Assembly (NCBI GenBank): GCA_033961575.1
Contig: CM066737.1
Coordinates: 86,052,271 to 86,116,270 of the forward strand
DNA from: Aselliscus stoliczkanus
Lineage: Eukaryota > Chordata > Mammalia > Chiroptera > Hipposideridae
Length of the DNA stretch: 64,000 nt
Direction: 5' to 3'
The notes under the pieces are model-generated. The model was not told where the DNA came from. It did not search any database and was given only the letters and a program-made list of their open reading frames with translations. A program made the position numbers and the translations under genes. The number at the start of each line of letters is the position of its first letter. Positions within the stretch are counted from its first letter, which is position 1. Shown piece after piece: positions 47,826-57,850 of the stretch.

Positions 47826-48355
47826 TACAGGTTTCCCCTGCTATCAGAAAGTAGGACATTATGAAACCTTTCATAAAGCAAAATGACATAAAGGGAAGAC
47901 ACAATTACTGTTAATTTATATTATATGTTTTTATTTTATTTAATATAACTGAAATGCTTAATTACGTCCAGTTTTATGCTAAGCCTAATACCCTTCTGAG
48001 CTGTCTTAGGCTTTTCTGATACCTTAGGACACATCTTGCTAATTGATCCACAAAATAAATTGAGATAAAGCACAGATGCTCACAGATACAGTTTAAAGCT
48101 TATGGTGGATTGATGCTGAGATGCTGAGAGTAGTTCCCAGGGAAGAAACTTGGCAGTGACACTTGCTTCTCAGGGTGTGTGCTGCTTCTAGAATGACTTT
48201 GTTCAAAACAAACACTGAATGCTATTGTTGCGTTTTGCCCATTTTTGTAAATCCTCTTTAGATTTCTTTTGGTTATCCCAAACAGGTACTACTATAGGTC
48301 TTTTGTAAAAGTGAAGTTTCATAATGCAAAGTTTCCTAAAGTGGGGGATACCTTT
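47826..48355. mobile_element. Probable non-autonomous DNA transposon
   Basis: The left end GTTTCCCCTGCTATCAGAAA (then ATTATGAAACCTTTCATAAA) is mirrored by the right end, whose complement has TATCCCCCACTTTAGGAAAC and ATTATGAAACTTCAC. It has imperfect terminal inverted repeats and no coding capacity. The family was not named. Confidence 0.5.
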
Positions 48356-48394
48356 GTAAGTTTTATACTTCTTTTTTATGTTGGTATTTCTTTT

Positions 48395-48478
48395 ATTTTG
48401 TTTTTTAAATTAAATTTATTGGAGTGACATTGGTTAATACAGTTATATTGGTTTCAAGTGTACAACATGACTTATTGA
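48395..48478 (-). mobile_element. L1 3'UTR end, antisense
   Basis: AAATTTATTGGAGTGACATT and GGTTTCAAGTGTACAACATG fit the antisense L1 3' end of laurasiatherian mammals. Confidence 0.6.
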
Positions 48479-48479
48479 A

Positions 48480-49025
48480 ACTTTTGGGATGTAGCAAAAG
48501 CGGTAATAAGAGGGAAGTTTGGATCATTACAGGCCTATCTCAAGAAACAAGAAAAATCCCAAATAAAGAACATACCATTACATCTTAAAGAACTAAAAAA
48601 AGAAGAATAAATGAAGCCCAAAGTCAGTAGAAGGAAGGAAATAAAAATCAGAGCAGAACTCAATGAAACAGAGAACAAAGAGACAATAGGAAAAAATTAA
48701 TGAAGGAAAGAGCGGGTTCTTTGTAAAGATTAGTAAAACTGACAGACTCCTGGCTAGACTCACTAAAGAAAAAAGTGAAAAGACTCATATAAAATCAGAA
48801 ATGAAAGAGGAGAAATTACCCATTGGCATAGCTTTCACCAAAAAGACAGATAATAGGTTTAGGTGAGGGTGTGGAGAAATTAGAACCTTTATACACTGCT
48901 GTTGGGAATGTAAAATTGTACAGATACTTTGAAACAGTCTAACAGTTCCTCTAAACATTAAATATAGTTACCTTATTACCCAGAAATCACATTCCTAGGA
49001 CACCACAGGAATACAAAGGATCATA
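48480..49025 (+). mobile_element. L1 ORF2 fragments
   Basis: The plus strand encodes KVSRRKEIKIRAELNETEN-type and TDRLLARLTKEKSEKT motifs of ORF2, then a later ORF2 piece (GTGGAGAAATTAGAACCTTT, TGCTGTTGGGAATGTAAAAT). The intermediate ORF2 is missing. Confidence 0.7.
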
Positions 49026-49029
49026 CAAG

Positions 49030-50195
49030 TTTTATAAGCCTTTTGGTAAATTTATTCCTAAGTATTTTTTTCTTTTTGATACTAGTGAAAATAAAATTAT
49101 TTTATAAATTTTATTTTAGAATGGTTTATTGCTAGAATATAAAAAACACAGTAGACATTTCTGTATTGATCTTGTACCCTATAACTTTAGTTGCCTCATT
49201 TATTAGTTCTAATTATTTTTAATGGATTCCATAGAATCTTCAATATATAAGATAGTATCTGTAGAGATAGTTTTACTTCTTTTCCAACTTGGATGTCTTT
49301 ATTTCACTTTTTCTAAAAAACCTAACTAGAACCTCTAGTACAATGTTGAATAGAAATGGTAAGAGTGGGCCGGCCGAGTGGCGCATTGGTTAAGCGCTGG
49401 TTTTGGGATGCCAGCGGCCCCGGTTCGGATCCCACATGAGGGCCAGTGACACTGCCCTCTACAGCTAACAACAGCTCCACCTGGAGCTGGGCTGTGCAAG
49501 CCCCAGCGATGGTGTTGGCTGCAGTCCCTGCTGCAGTGGGCTGCCATAGGCTACAGTGAGTGGCCCGCAGCCAGCGTGAGCGGCTGGCAGCCAAGAGTGA
49601 GCTGCCAATAGCCACAGTGAGCGACATCTAGAGGCCAGCGACCAATCTGCCTCATCCTGGGAAGAGCGCAATGACGATACCAACAATGAAGCAACATCCT
49701 CTGCAACTAAACTGAAGAACAAAAAGACAGCAACTTGTCTGTTCCCCTTCCCTAATTCCCCAACGCTGTTCCCCTCCGCCAATTCCCCAATAAAATCTTT
49801 AAAAAAAAAAAAAGAAATGGTAAGAGTGACAATTTTTGTTTTGCCATCCTGATCTTAGTGGCAAAACATTCAGTCTTTCACAATTAAGTATACTGTGATA
49901 CTTTCATAGCTACTTTATCAGAGAAATTTCCCTCTATTTCTAGTTTTTGAATGTTTTTATCATTAAGGGGTGTCAAATATTGTCAGTGTTTTCCCTGTAC
50001 TTATTGAGATGGTCTTGTGGTTTTTGTCTTTTGATTTTTTGATATGTAAAACTAATGCTGCATTCCTGAGATATATCCCATGTGATCATGGTGTATGTTC
50101 CTTTTTATATATTGCAGGATGTGGTTTGGTAGTATTTTGTTGAGGATTTTCTTTTTGACAACAGCCAATGAAATTAAGGAGTCTTTACCAAGGTA
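49030..50195 (-). mobile_element. L1 ORF2 reverse-transcriptase region, antisense, split by a SINE
   Basis: TCTAGTACAATGTTGAATAG, then GTTTTGCCATCCTGATCTTA and TGTGGTTTGGTAGTATTTTG, are antisense ORF2 words that continue across the SINE at 49367-49812. Confidence 0.75.
49367..49812 (+). mobile_element. Composite long SINE
   Basis: The most complete plus-strand copy: head GGGCCGGCCGAGTGGCGCAT, head end CACTGCCCTC, GC-rich repeat body, then CCTCTGCAACTAAACTGAAG, and tail CCCCAATAAAATC plus an A-run. The perfect target duplication agaaatggtaagagt lies at 49352-49366 and 49813-49827. Confidence 0.95.
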
Positions 50196-50221
50196 ATTTT
50201 TGGTCTGTTTGTTTTTGTGTT

Positions 50222-50403
50222 TTTTTTTTAAAAAACTTTATTGGGGAACAGTGTATTTTTCCAGGACCCATCAGCTCCAAGCCAAGTCACTATTTTCAAT
50301 CTAGTTGTGGAGGGTGCAGCTCACTGGCCCATGTGGGAATCGAACTAGCAACCTTGGTGTTAAGAGCCTGTGCTCTAACCAATTGAGTTAACTGGCTGCC
50401 CCC
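50222..50403 (-). mobile_element. tRNA-Ile-derived SINE
   Basis: On the minus strand it reads from GGGGCAGCCAGTTAACTCAA through CACATGGGCCAGTGAGCTGC and CCTCCACAACTAGATTGAAA to CCCCAATAAAG. The target duplication is unclear; AGGTAATTTTT and AGGTAGTTTTT may be its remnants. Confidence 0.85.
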
Positions 50404-50418
50404 ACAGAGGTAGTTTTT

Positions 50419-50546
50419 TTTTTTTTTTTTTTTTTTAATTTTTTTTTTTTTGAGGGTAATGTCACTGACCCTCATATGTGGGACCCGAACCAGGGCTGCT
50501 GGCTTCCCAAGCCAGCGCCCAACCACCGCGCCACTCGGCCGGCCCC
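50419..50546 (-). mobile_element. Rhin-1-like SINE, short form
   Basis: The perfect target duplication cagaggtagttttt lies at 50405-50418 and 50547-50560. It sits directly beside the tRNA-Ile SINE. Confidence 0.93.
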
Positions 50547-50560
50547 CAGAGGTAGTTTTT

Positions 50561-52848
50561 GAGGTCAGACTTAGATGTTTCTTCTGGCTCTTCTTGGATG
50601 GCTCTTTCCCTGGTTCTTTTTGTAAACCAGCTGGCACATGGTTTAGCTTGAAGCTCTCATAGAGCTACCAGCTTCTTCTTACTTGCTTATCACCAGAATC
50701 TCTGTTGTTGTTGAGAGCACCCTTAGTCTTGGACTCTCTCAATATCTGTTTCAAATAAAGTCAGTCCTTTGGGGAGAACTTTGAATCTTTCTGTTCTTAC
50801 TGATAGTCTCTTCCCACTGAGTGACATCTGTGTGCCACTGCTCTGGAGCTGGGGACTGGCATGATAACCCTGCTTTATTAAGCAGGACACTGGGTCGGGC
50901 AGTAGCCTTTTACCTTCCCCATTTGTTTCCCCTGGTATAGAATTTCCACCTCATGAAAGAGCTGGGGCAAGAGCACTGGGACCGGAGGATTTCTAGCTTG
51001 CTCTGCTTAGGATAGAGCCTCTGCTGTACAAGTTGGGGTTTTAAGTGCTTTTAAAAAAATAAGTTTCACCAGTTATGATTGTTTTGTTGGAGATAGGGTC
51101 CACTTTTCATATTACCATTCCATAAGTGCCAGTGTGAGAATAATGTTGAGGTTGATTCTGACCATATCACTTTCTTCCTTGAATAATATTGCTTTCTTAT
51201 TATTCTATAAACAATAAATTGTCATTTTCTTAATATGATGATGTGCAATCTGCCTTTATGCCTCGTTTTCTATTTTCCCCCATGATAAACTAGACACAGA
51301 GAATGACACACTATGTCCTGAAAATACCTGTATTTTTAGTATGTATACGTTTTAAATAGTTCTTTCTACATTGCTCTTTCCTTCACTTCTTTCAAAGAGT
51401 TTTCAGTGTTTGAAGGATCCCTCAAATACAACCTTCTCCTTCATGAATCCTTTTGCAATCCCAGAAGGCAAAAGAAGTATTTCCATCATCTGTCTATATT
51501 AGCAATTTGAAATTCTTACATAGCCTTTATTCCATTAACCTTTGCTTTAGAGTCATTTTATGTATACTAATATTCTATTCCATGAGCTCTTTGTAGGCAG
51601 CTCTTCCACTTTTTTTATTGGTACATTTACACAGTACTTAGGCACAATTCATTGAATTTAATAGGATCTAAAATTTTTGTTGAATCTAACTGAATAAGGG
51701 TTTTGTCTCAAAGAACTATGCAGTTTTTATGTCCTTTAAAGAATTCTAAAACATAAAACATTCAGGATTGATCATGAGGCAGTTAAAATGTGCTCTCCAT
51801 TGATTGTTTTACCATGAAAACTATATTTCATCTTCTAATTAGGGAATCTAGCAAAATGAACAAAGCTGGCCTTTCAGTCTTCACTGTGATTGTAGCAACA
51901 CCATGGGTTACAATGTAGATTACATGGATTCACTGACAAGTAAGTGGAGACCTGTGGACCGAGGAACACTGGATACTCTGCTCACTGGTCATATTAGGTC
52001 ACAATGTTGCTTCTATTTGCGATGGATTTACTGTGTTAGGGGGAAAATAAAATCTTTTCCTCTTAGAAGCTTTAACAGATTGTATTTACTTTTATTTTGG
52101 TTAAAGTTAATGCTCATGAAAAAGTAAAATTCCCAAGGAATGGGTAGCATTAGTAAGTGCTGATTTACGTTGATTCGATAATTTAGGAATATGAAATGTG
52201 GTTTGAGAAATGTTATGAACATTCATAGTCACTTAGAGATCTTTGCCAGAGTTATTTGGAAACATGAGATTAAAAACAGATGAGATTTGGACCTGATGGT
52301 AAACAGCCCTTATATTTGCCCTGAGACAACATCGGATCCACTATCTTCTTCAATATAAAAGATAATGGACAATTTGAATATCATTTTTGCACTATGTTAT
52401 ACACTTGTTTTCTGATCTGTACACATTTTGTAGTAAGGTTTGATTCATTTCAAATTTATGTTCTACTTTGTGATGGGTTTTAAATATTTTTTCATGTTTT
52501 TTTTTTATATCTACTAAGATATATTGGCAAAGAATTGTGACAGAGAGTATAAGTACATACACATACAATCACATACACACAGAAACAAATAAGAGAAAAT
52601 AAAATAGGAAAAACCCTTAGGGTCTTTCTAATATTCTTCTAAGGTCATTTTTCCCATTTCTGCCTAAATATGTACTTGAACAAATTCATCAAATAAGATG
52701 GAATACTTCTTTACAATGGGATCATATTTTTTCTAATTTAATGTCTTATGACAAAAATTTTGCACTTACATTCCCAGGATGGCCTTTCTGCAATTGAAAA
52801 TTTTTATTAGTGCCATCTAATTGAGTTTTTAAAATGATTAAAATTGTA
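50561..52848. other. Intergenic, no recognised feature
   Basis: 50561-51060 is moderately GC-rich and looks like an old repeat that I cannot name. The rest is unrecognised. No coding signal. Confidence 0.35.
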
Positions 52849-52854
52849 ACTATA

Positions 52855-53774
52855 TGCTGGGAGCCGGCAGCACCCCGATGTCTGACAAGGTCACATTGAA
52901 GTAAAGATCCAGAAAGAGGGGACTCAAGCCTCTTGGAAACAGAAGCTTAGACCTCTGGTCACGTAAGCCAACAGCCTATCTGTGAGAAACTGATGATAAC
53001 ATCAGTTTGTTGAGCTCACTTGCCTATGGTTATTGCTGTGAGAGGTCTCCTTAGAGACCAAGGTCTCCAGACCATGAGAGTTCCGATAAGAGGCAACTTA
53101 CTGACCATGGGGTATGCTAATCAACAGCCTTGTTTGAATTCTTTGCCTTGTATATTGTTGTAGCAACAGATACTGGAGCTTTGACTGAGAAACAGATGTT
53201 ATCCTCTGTTGAAATAATATCTAGTCCTCCATAAGATAAGAGAAGTTTGAGACTCCCTTTGGTTACTAAATATTGTAGTCACGTAGGAATAGACTTTAGA
53301 TAATTTTACCCTAACCACAGTCACTGCTAGTCTCTTAGTAATAGCTCGAGTATATGCCATGTGGTTCTTATGATTGTGTTTAGCTGCTGGAATTTGGGAT
53401 AATTACTAGATAGTCGAGGTAGTCATGGTAACCATTCTTTAGGCGATATGTAGAAACTGAGTCTGGGTCACAAAGATATAATCGTAGTAAAAGATAAGTT
53501 AATCCTTAAACATAGAATAGGTCACAACTGGAGAGAACAATTACAAGGAAGTAAAGACTATAAAAGTCCTAAGAAAGACAAAACATGAAAACTATGTGAA
53601 ACATAACTTGTGATTGAGATAATGGTCAAGACTCCCTATAAAAAGGGACATGCTGTAACAATAAAGTGTGACATTCTCTGAAACTTCCCCAGTGTCTCCA
53701 CTCCCTTCTTTCACCTCGCCAACTCCATTTCCACCTGAGGGAACCCCTGGACTTGTGGGAGCTGGCCTCCCGCA
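52855..53774 (+). mobile_element. Solo LTR of an endogenous retrovirus with intact target duplication
   Basis: It begins TGCTGGGAGCCGGCAGC and ends GAGCTGGCCTCCCGCA (TG...CA), 920 bp. The 6-bp target duplication actata is perfect at 52849-52854 and 53775-53780. A promoter and poly(A) region are suggested by TATAAAAAGGG and AATAAAG near 53637-53665. No internal viral genes are present, so recombination between two LTRs is the likely origin. It is the same family as 15386-16447. Confidence 0.92.
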
Positions 53775-53780
53775 ACTATA

Positions 53781-54239
53781 AATCAGGTGACATTGCTAAC
53801 ATATACTATACATGTAATCCATAAATACCAGGCAACAACCTTTGTGGACTCATATAAAGCTCAGATTTCAATTTTAAACCATTAATAGTTTATTATTTAT
53901 AAGAATCTAAATATCTTTAGCATAATTAACTATACTAATAAGTTCTTTATGTTTGTATTTGTATGTGTGTATATTATTTATTTACTTATTTATTTTTTAC
54001 AAGAGAACTGAAAGTGATACAACATTGATAGGGTTGTTCCTCTTTGAACCCCTAGCAACTAATATGAGGGAAGTATTGCTTGTTGCTTCTGTCACCTCCT
54101 AATTTCCTAGATTTATTTGGCCAAGCTTCCAGGCTAGAGTTGCATTTTTTTTGAATTCTCCACTTGTGTTCTTTTTGAAGCTGAGCTCTTTAACAGGATA
54201 AATTTAATACTTGTTCAAATAGTCATTCTGTTAAAATAA
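53781..54239. other. Intergenic, no recognised feature
   Basis: Nothing recognised. Confidence 0.4.
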
Positions 54240-54425
54240 AATTATCACCTTAAAAGTCCTCATCACATACACATAAATTTTTTTGGTGATGGATGTTAAC
54301 TATTCTTATTGGGGTGATCATTTTACAATATATACATATATCGAATCACTATGGAGCACACCTGGAACTAATACAATGTTATTTGTCAATTATACCTCAA
54401 TAAAAAATTAAAAGTACTAAAAATA
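54240..54425 (+). mobile_element. L1 3'-end fragment
   Basis: GGTGATGGATGTTAACTATT, TTTACAATATATACATATAT and GTCAATTATACCTCAATAAA are an L1 3'UTR end. Confidence 0.75.
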
Positions 54426-55020
54426 ATCCCCAAACCTGGACCTCAGCACTCTCTGTCAGCCAGTAAATTTTATTTTTAAATGCTTTTTGCATCCCTAGAG
54501 TTGTTTTTCAAAGTGGCTGATGTCCCTCACCCTGGATAAGCTTGGGAAATTGCTGGAGACACTGTGGTTGCTGGGAAACAGAAGATGATGAAGTCCCAAA
54601 CTGGCTAGACTATGTGACAGCGGTCATGGAATAGCCAACTACTAAAGAGGTACTGGAAGAAAAGATTCCAAATAACCAACACCTTCCCTTACCTTCCACA
54701 GTAAGTTTACCTCAGTGCTGAAAATGGATCCAGAACAGATCAACATACACTCAGGTACCTGTTTATTAAGAGAAGAGGTTGAAGTGCACGTTCATGAAAG
54801 AAAAGCATCTGTTTTATTGTCTCTCTAGGCTTATTCAGCAGACCCTAAGAAGACCATGTTTTTCTCAGCCCTTACTCTGTCCAAAGAACCAGACTTCAGG
54901 TTATCTGCTGAAGAGTTTTGCACTTAATCACAAATAATCAACCCATCAATGAAATAGTGATTGAGTGCTCACGTAAATGCAAAGGCTTTCTTATACAACT
55001 TCTGGGTTGAATATTAAATT
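54426..55020. other. Intergenic, no recognised feature
   Basis: No known gene or repeat recognised. Confidence 0.35.
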
Positions 55021-55032
55021 TAAGCTTTCTTC

Positions 55033-55036
<4 letters not shown>

Positions 55037-55067
<31 letters not shown>

Positions 55068-55163
55068 TTGAGGGCAGTGTCACTGGCCCTCATATGTGGG
55101 ACCCGAACCGGGGCCGCTGGTGTCCCAAGCCAGTGCTTAACCACCGTGCCACTCGGCCAGCCC
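55037..55163 (-). mobile_element. Rhin-1-like SINE with (TTTA)n tail
   Basis: The tail is a TTTA microsatellite (about 55037-55069). The perfect 16-bp target duplication taagctttcttcttat lies at 55021-55036 and 55164-55179. Confidence 0.95.
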
Positions 55164-55179
55164 TAAGCTTTCTTCTTAT

Positions 55180-55989
55180 ATCTTGCATTCTTATTCAAAA
55201 TTTTATCTTCTTAGTGTTGCTTATACTTTGAATTATCCCTATAGGAAATTTTCTTGACTTTTCTTTCCCACCTCTCACCTACCAGCACTGAATTTTCTTC
55301 GTTCTCATTTTCTTTCCAAAAATCCATTGTGTGAAGATTTTGTCACGAAGCAAAGTAGAATAAGGAATCCTAGAGGTCTTTTTCAAAGTTATTATGATAT
55401 TACTATTTTGAGAGTTCATGCTATGTGCCAGACACTAAAAAATGCTCTACATATATTAGTCATATAATCTCCATAAGAAAAAAAGTGTCATCAAAGCAGA
55501 GTTATTGTTATTTTACCATCAATCAGTCACATAAATATTGTTTCTCTGGATCTTTGTTTATTCATCAATTTAGTAGACAAGCACATTTTCTGTGTACATT
55601 TTGTACCATGCAGTGTTGAGTTACTGTTGTTAAACAGTGATTAGCCACATGATCTTTTTCTTAAGGATAACAAATGAGCAAAAAACCAATTATAATAGCA
55701 GGTAACAAGTAGACTGGTAGAGATCTATCCTTGGCATCTCATAAGATAAAGATAGAGTTGTCAGGAGAATGATTTGGAGAAGGTAATATACATCCCATTT
55801 TAAAAGAGCGGTTAACCATAGATAGACAATGTTGGTGTGGACATGGCCATAGGAAGAGTATCCCAGGTGAATGAAAACAAATATGCAAGCTTTCAAAGTC
55901 ATAAAACATATATTTTTAGGAAATTCAAAGTCTTCAATAAAAGCAAGATCAGAAAGAGCAGAAAGTATCAGATCTTGAGAGCTGGCTAA
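55180..55989. other. Intergenic with a possible MIR/L2 piece
   Basis: CATGCTATGTGCCAGACACT near 55419 suggests a short antisense MIR/L2 fragment (about 55395-55520). Nothing else was recognised. Confidence 0.35.
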
Positions 55990-56115
55990 CAGCAGGGTTT
56001 CTTTTATCTCCCCAACTTTATTGAGGTATAATTGACAAAAAAACACATTGTGTAAATTGAAGAGGCGCAACATAGTGATTTGATATACATATAGAGTGAA
56101 GTGATTACCACAATA
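55990..56115 (-). mobile_element. L1 3'-end fragment, antisense
   Basis: CCAACTTTATTGAGGTATAA then TTGACAAAAAAACACATTGT, an antisense L1 3' end. Confidence 0.65.
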
Positions 56116-56134
56116 ACTTTAGTTAACAAGTTTC

Positions 56135-56345
56135 TGAAGTCCTGTAGATTTGGTTCAAAAATCCAAGTTCTACCCATTATTTCCTGGTATTTAATCTTTT
56201 TGTGCCTCAGATTTATACCTGTGTAACTGAGATAATTATAATACTTCCATTATAAAGTTTTGTTAGGGATTACACTAGTTCATAGCTTCAAATATTTTAC
56301 AATAGCCTCTAACATGTAACAAATGCTATATAAGTATTGGCTGCT
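56135..56345 (+). repeat. MIR fragment
   Basis: TTTTTGTGCCTCAGATTTAT, GTAACTGAGATAATTATAAT and AAATGCTATATAAGTATTGG follow the sense MIR 3' half. Confidence 0.65.
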
Positions 56346-56545
56346 ATTATGCTCTGCTGAAGAGACTGAAAGGACAGGGTTATGTTTAGACTTTTATTTT
56401 GATAGGATCACTGTGGAAGAAATGAGAACAGAAAGTGGAATGCATAATTTCCCTCAGTGAGACCAGACCAGTATAGTATATGGCTTAGAAATGTTGCACC
56501 AACTAAGATGGTAGATGTTTGTATGGGGAGGATAACGTGGGGGTA

Positions 56546-57454
56546 CCGTATTTTGCTGTGTATAATGCGCTCCTGTGTATAATGTGCACCCACATTTTTG
56601 ACCCAAACTTTAGGGAAAATATCCTTCATTTTAATTTTTTAATTCAAATTTTTATTTGTTTACATTCAGGTGCTTGTTTTTTATATTATAAAGGAATTTT
56701 AGCATTTATTTATTTATTTATTTAAAAAACATTTTCTTGGGGAATTAGGGAAGGGGAACAGACAAGTTGCTGTCTTTTTGTTCTTCAGTCTAGTTGCAGA
56801 GGACGTTGCTTCACTGGCCCATGTTGGTATTATCATTGCACTCTTCCCGGATGAGGCAGATCGGTCTCTGGATAGTCACTCACCACAGCTATTGGCAGCT
56901 CACACTGGCTGCCAGCCACTCGCTGTAACCTATGGCAGCCCACTGCAGCAGCAGGGGCTGCAGCCTACACCGTCGCCAGGGCTCGCACAGCCCAGCTACA
57001 GGTGGAGCTGTTGTTCACCACCTTAGCTGTAGAGGGCAGTGTCACTGGCCCTCATATGTGGGATCTGAACCTGCGCAGCTGGCATCCCCAAACCAGCCTT
57101 AACCAGTGCACCACTCGGCTGGCCCAGCATTTATTTTTTTAACATATTATGGTACAAGAAACTTTACATAAAAATAATTACAAAACACAAGAACAGATAC
57201 AAGGTACAAGAAATTTTATGCACTGGTACAAATTTATGATATTTATGCATCATATTGTAGAAGGCCAGAACTCTTCATTGTTTTAAGTTCACGGTAAGTT
57301 CAGTAAAACCGATTATTGTATTCCAGGGTATTATTTTGCATAAGGATATCATTATTGATTTCTAGAGTTACACTTTAAACTCATAAGCATAAATAAAAGA
57401 GTTAAAAAATCATTTATATAGATACAGAATTAGTTTATATACGGCAAAATATGG
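56546..57454. mobile_element. TA-flanked DNA transposon with nested SINE
   Basis: The ends are inverted repeats CCGTATTTTGCTGTGTATAA and the complement of TTATATACGGCAAAATATGG, flanked by TA at 56544-56545 and 57455-57456. About 490 bp without the nested SINE. No transposase frame was recognised. The family is not identified. Confidence 0.7.
56712..57124 (-). mobile_element. Composite long SINE
   Basis: Same architecture as 49367-49812 but with a shortened tail segment. The perfect target duplication agcatttattt lies at 56701-56711 and 57125-57135. It is inserted in the DNA transposon 56546-57454. Confidence 0.92.
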
Positions 57455-57662
57455 TAGTTTGTGCCTGACTCAGGGCCTTTATCATAGGGAGAAGGAAAAT
57501 CATTTCTGAAAGGGTGGCTATATTGTGGTTCTGCTTACAGAAATAGGAAAAAGAGTAGGTTTTTCATTTGAACACTTTGACTTTAGTTGCATATGTTACA
57601 TAATGATAGAGATATCTGGTAAGTACTTGAAAATGTATGTCTGGAGCTCAAGAGTTAAATCT

Positions 57663-57840
57663 AGGGTGACTGGTTAGCTCAGTTGGTTAGAGCATGGTGC
57701 TGATAACACCAAGGTTGCCGGTTCGATCCTCGCATGGCCATTGTGAGCTGTGCCCTCCTTAAAAGAGTCAACTATGCCATTGTAGCATGAAAGCAATGTG
57801 TAACCAATGACCATAGCTGTTCCCCAATAAATTTTTTTTC
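57663..57840 (+). mobile_element. tRNA-Ile-derived SINE, variant body
   Basis: Head GGTGACTGGTTAGCTCAGTT to TTCGATCCTCGCATGGCC. The body differs from 23514-23692 after CCCTCC, and the tail is TTCCCCAATAAA. The perfect target duplication agttaaatct lies at 57653-57662 and 57841-57850. It has a degraded anticodon arm and a body, so it is not a tRNA gene. Confidence 0.92.
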
Positions 57841-57850
57841 AGTTAAATCT

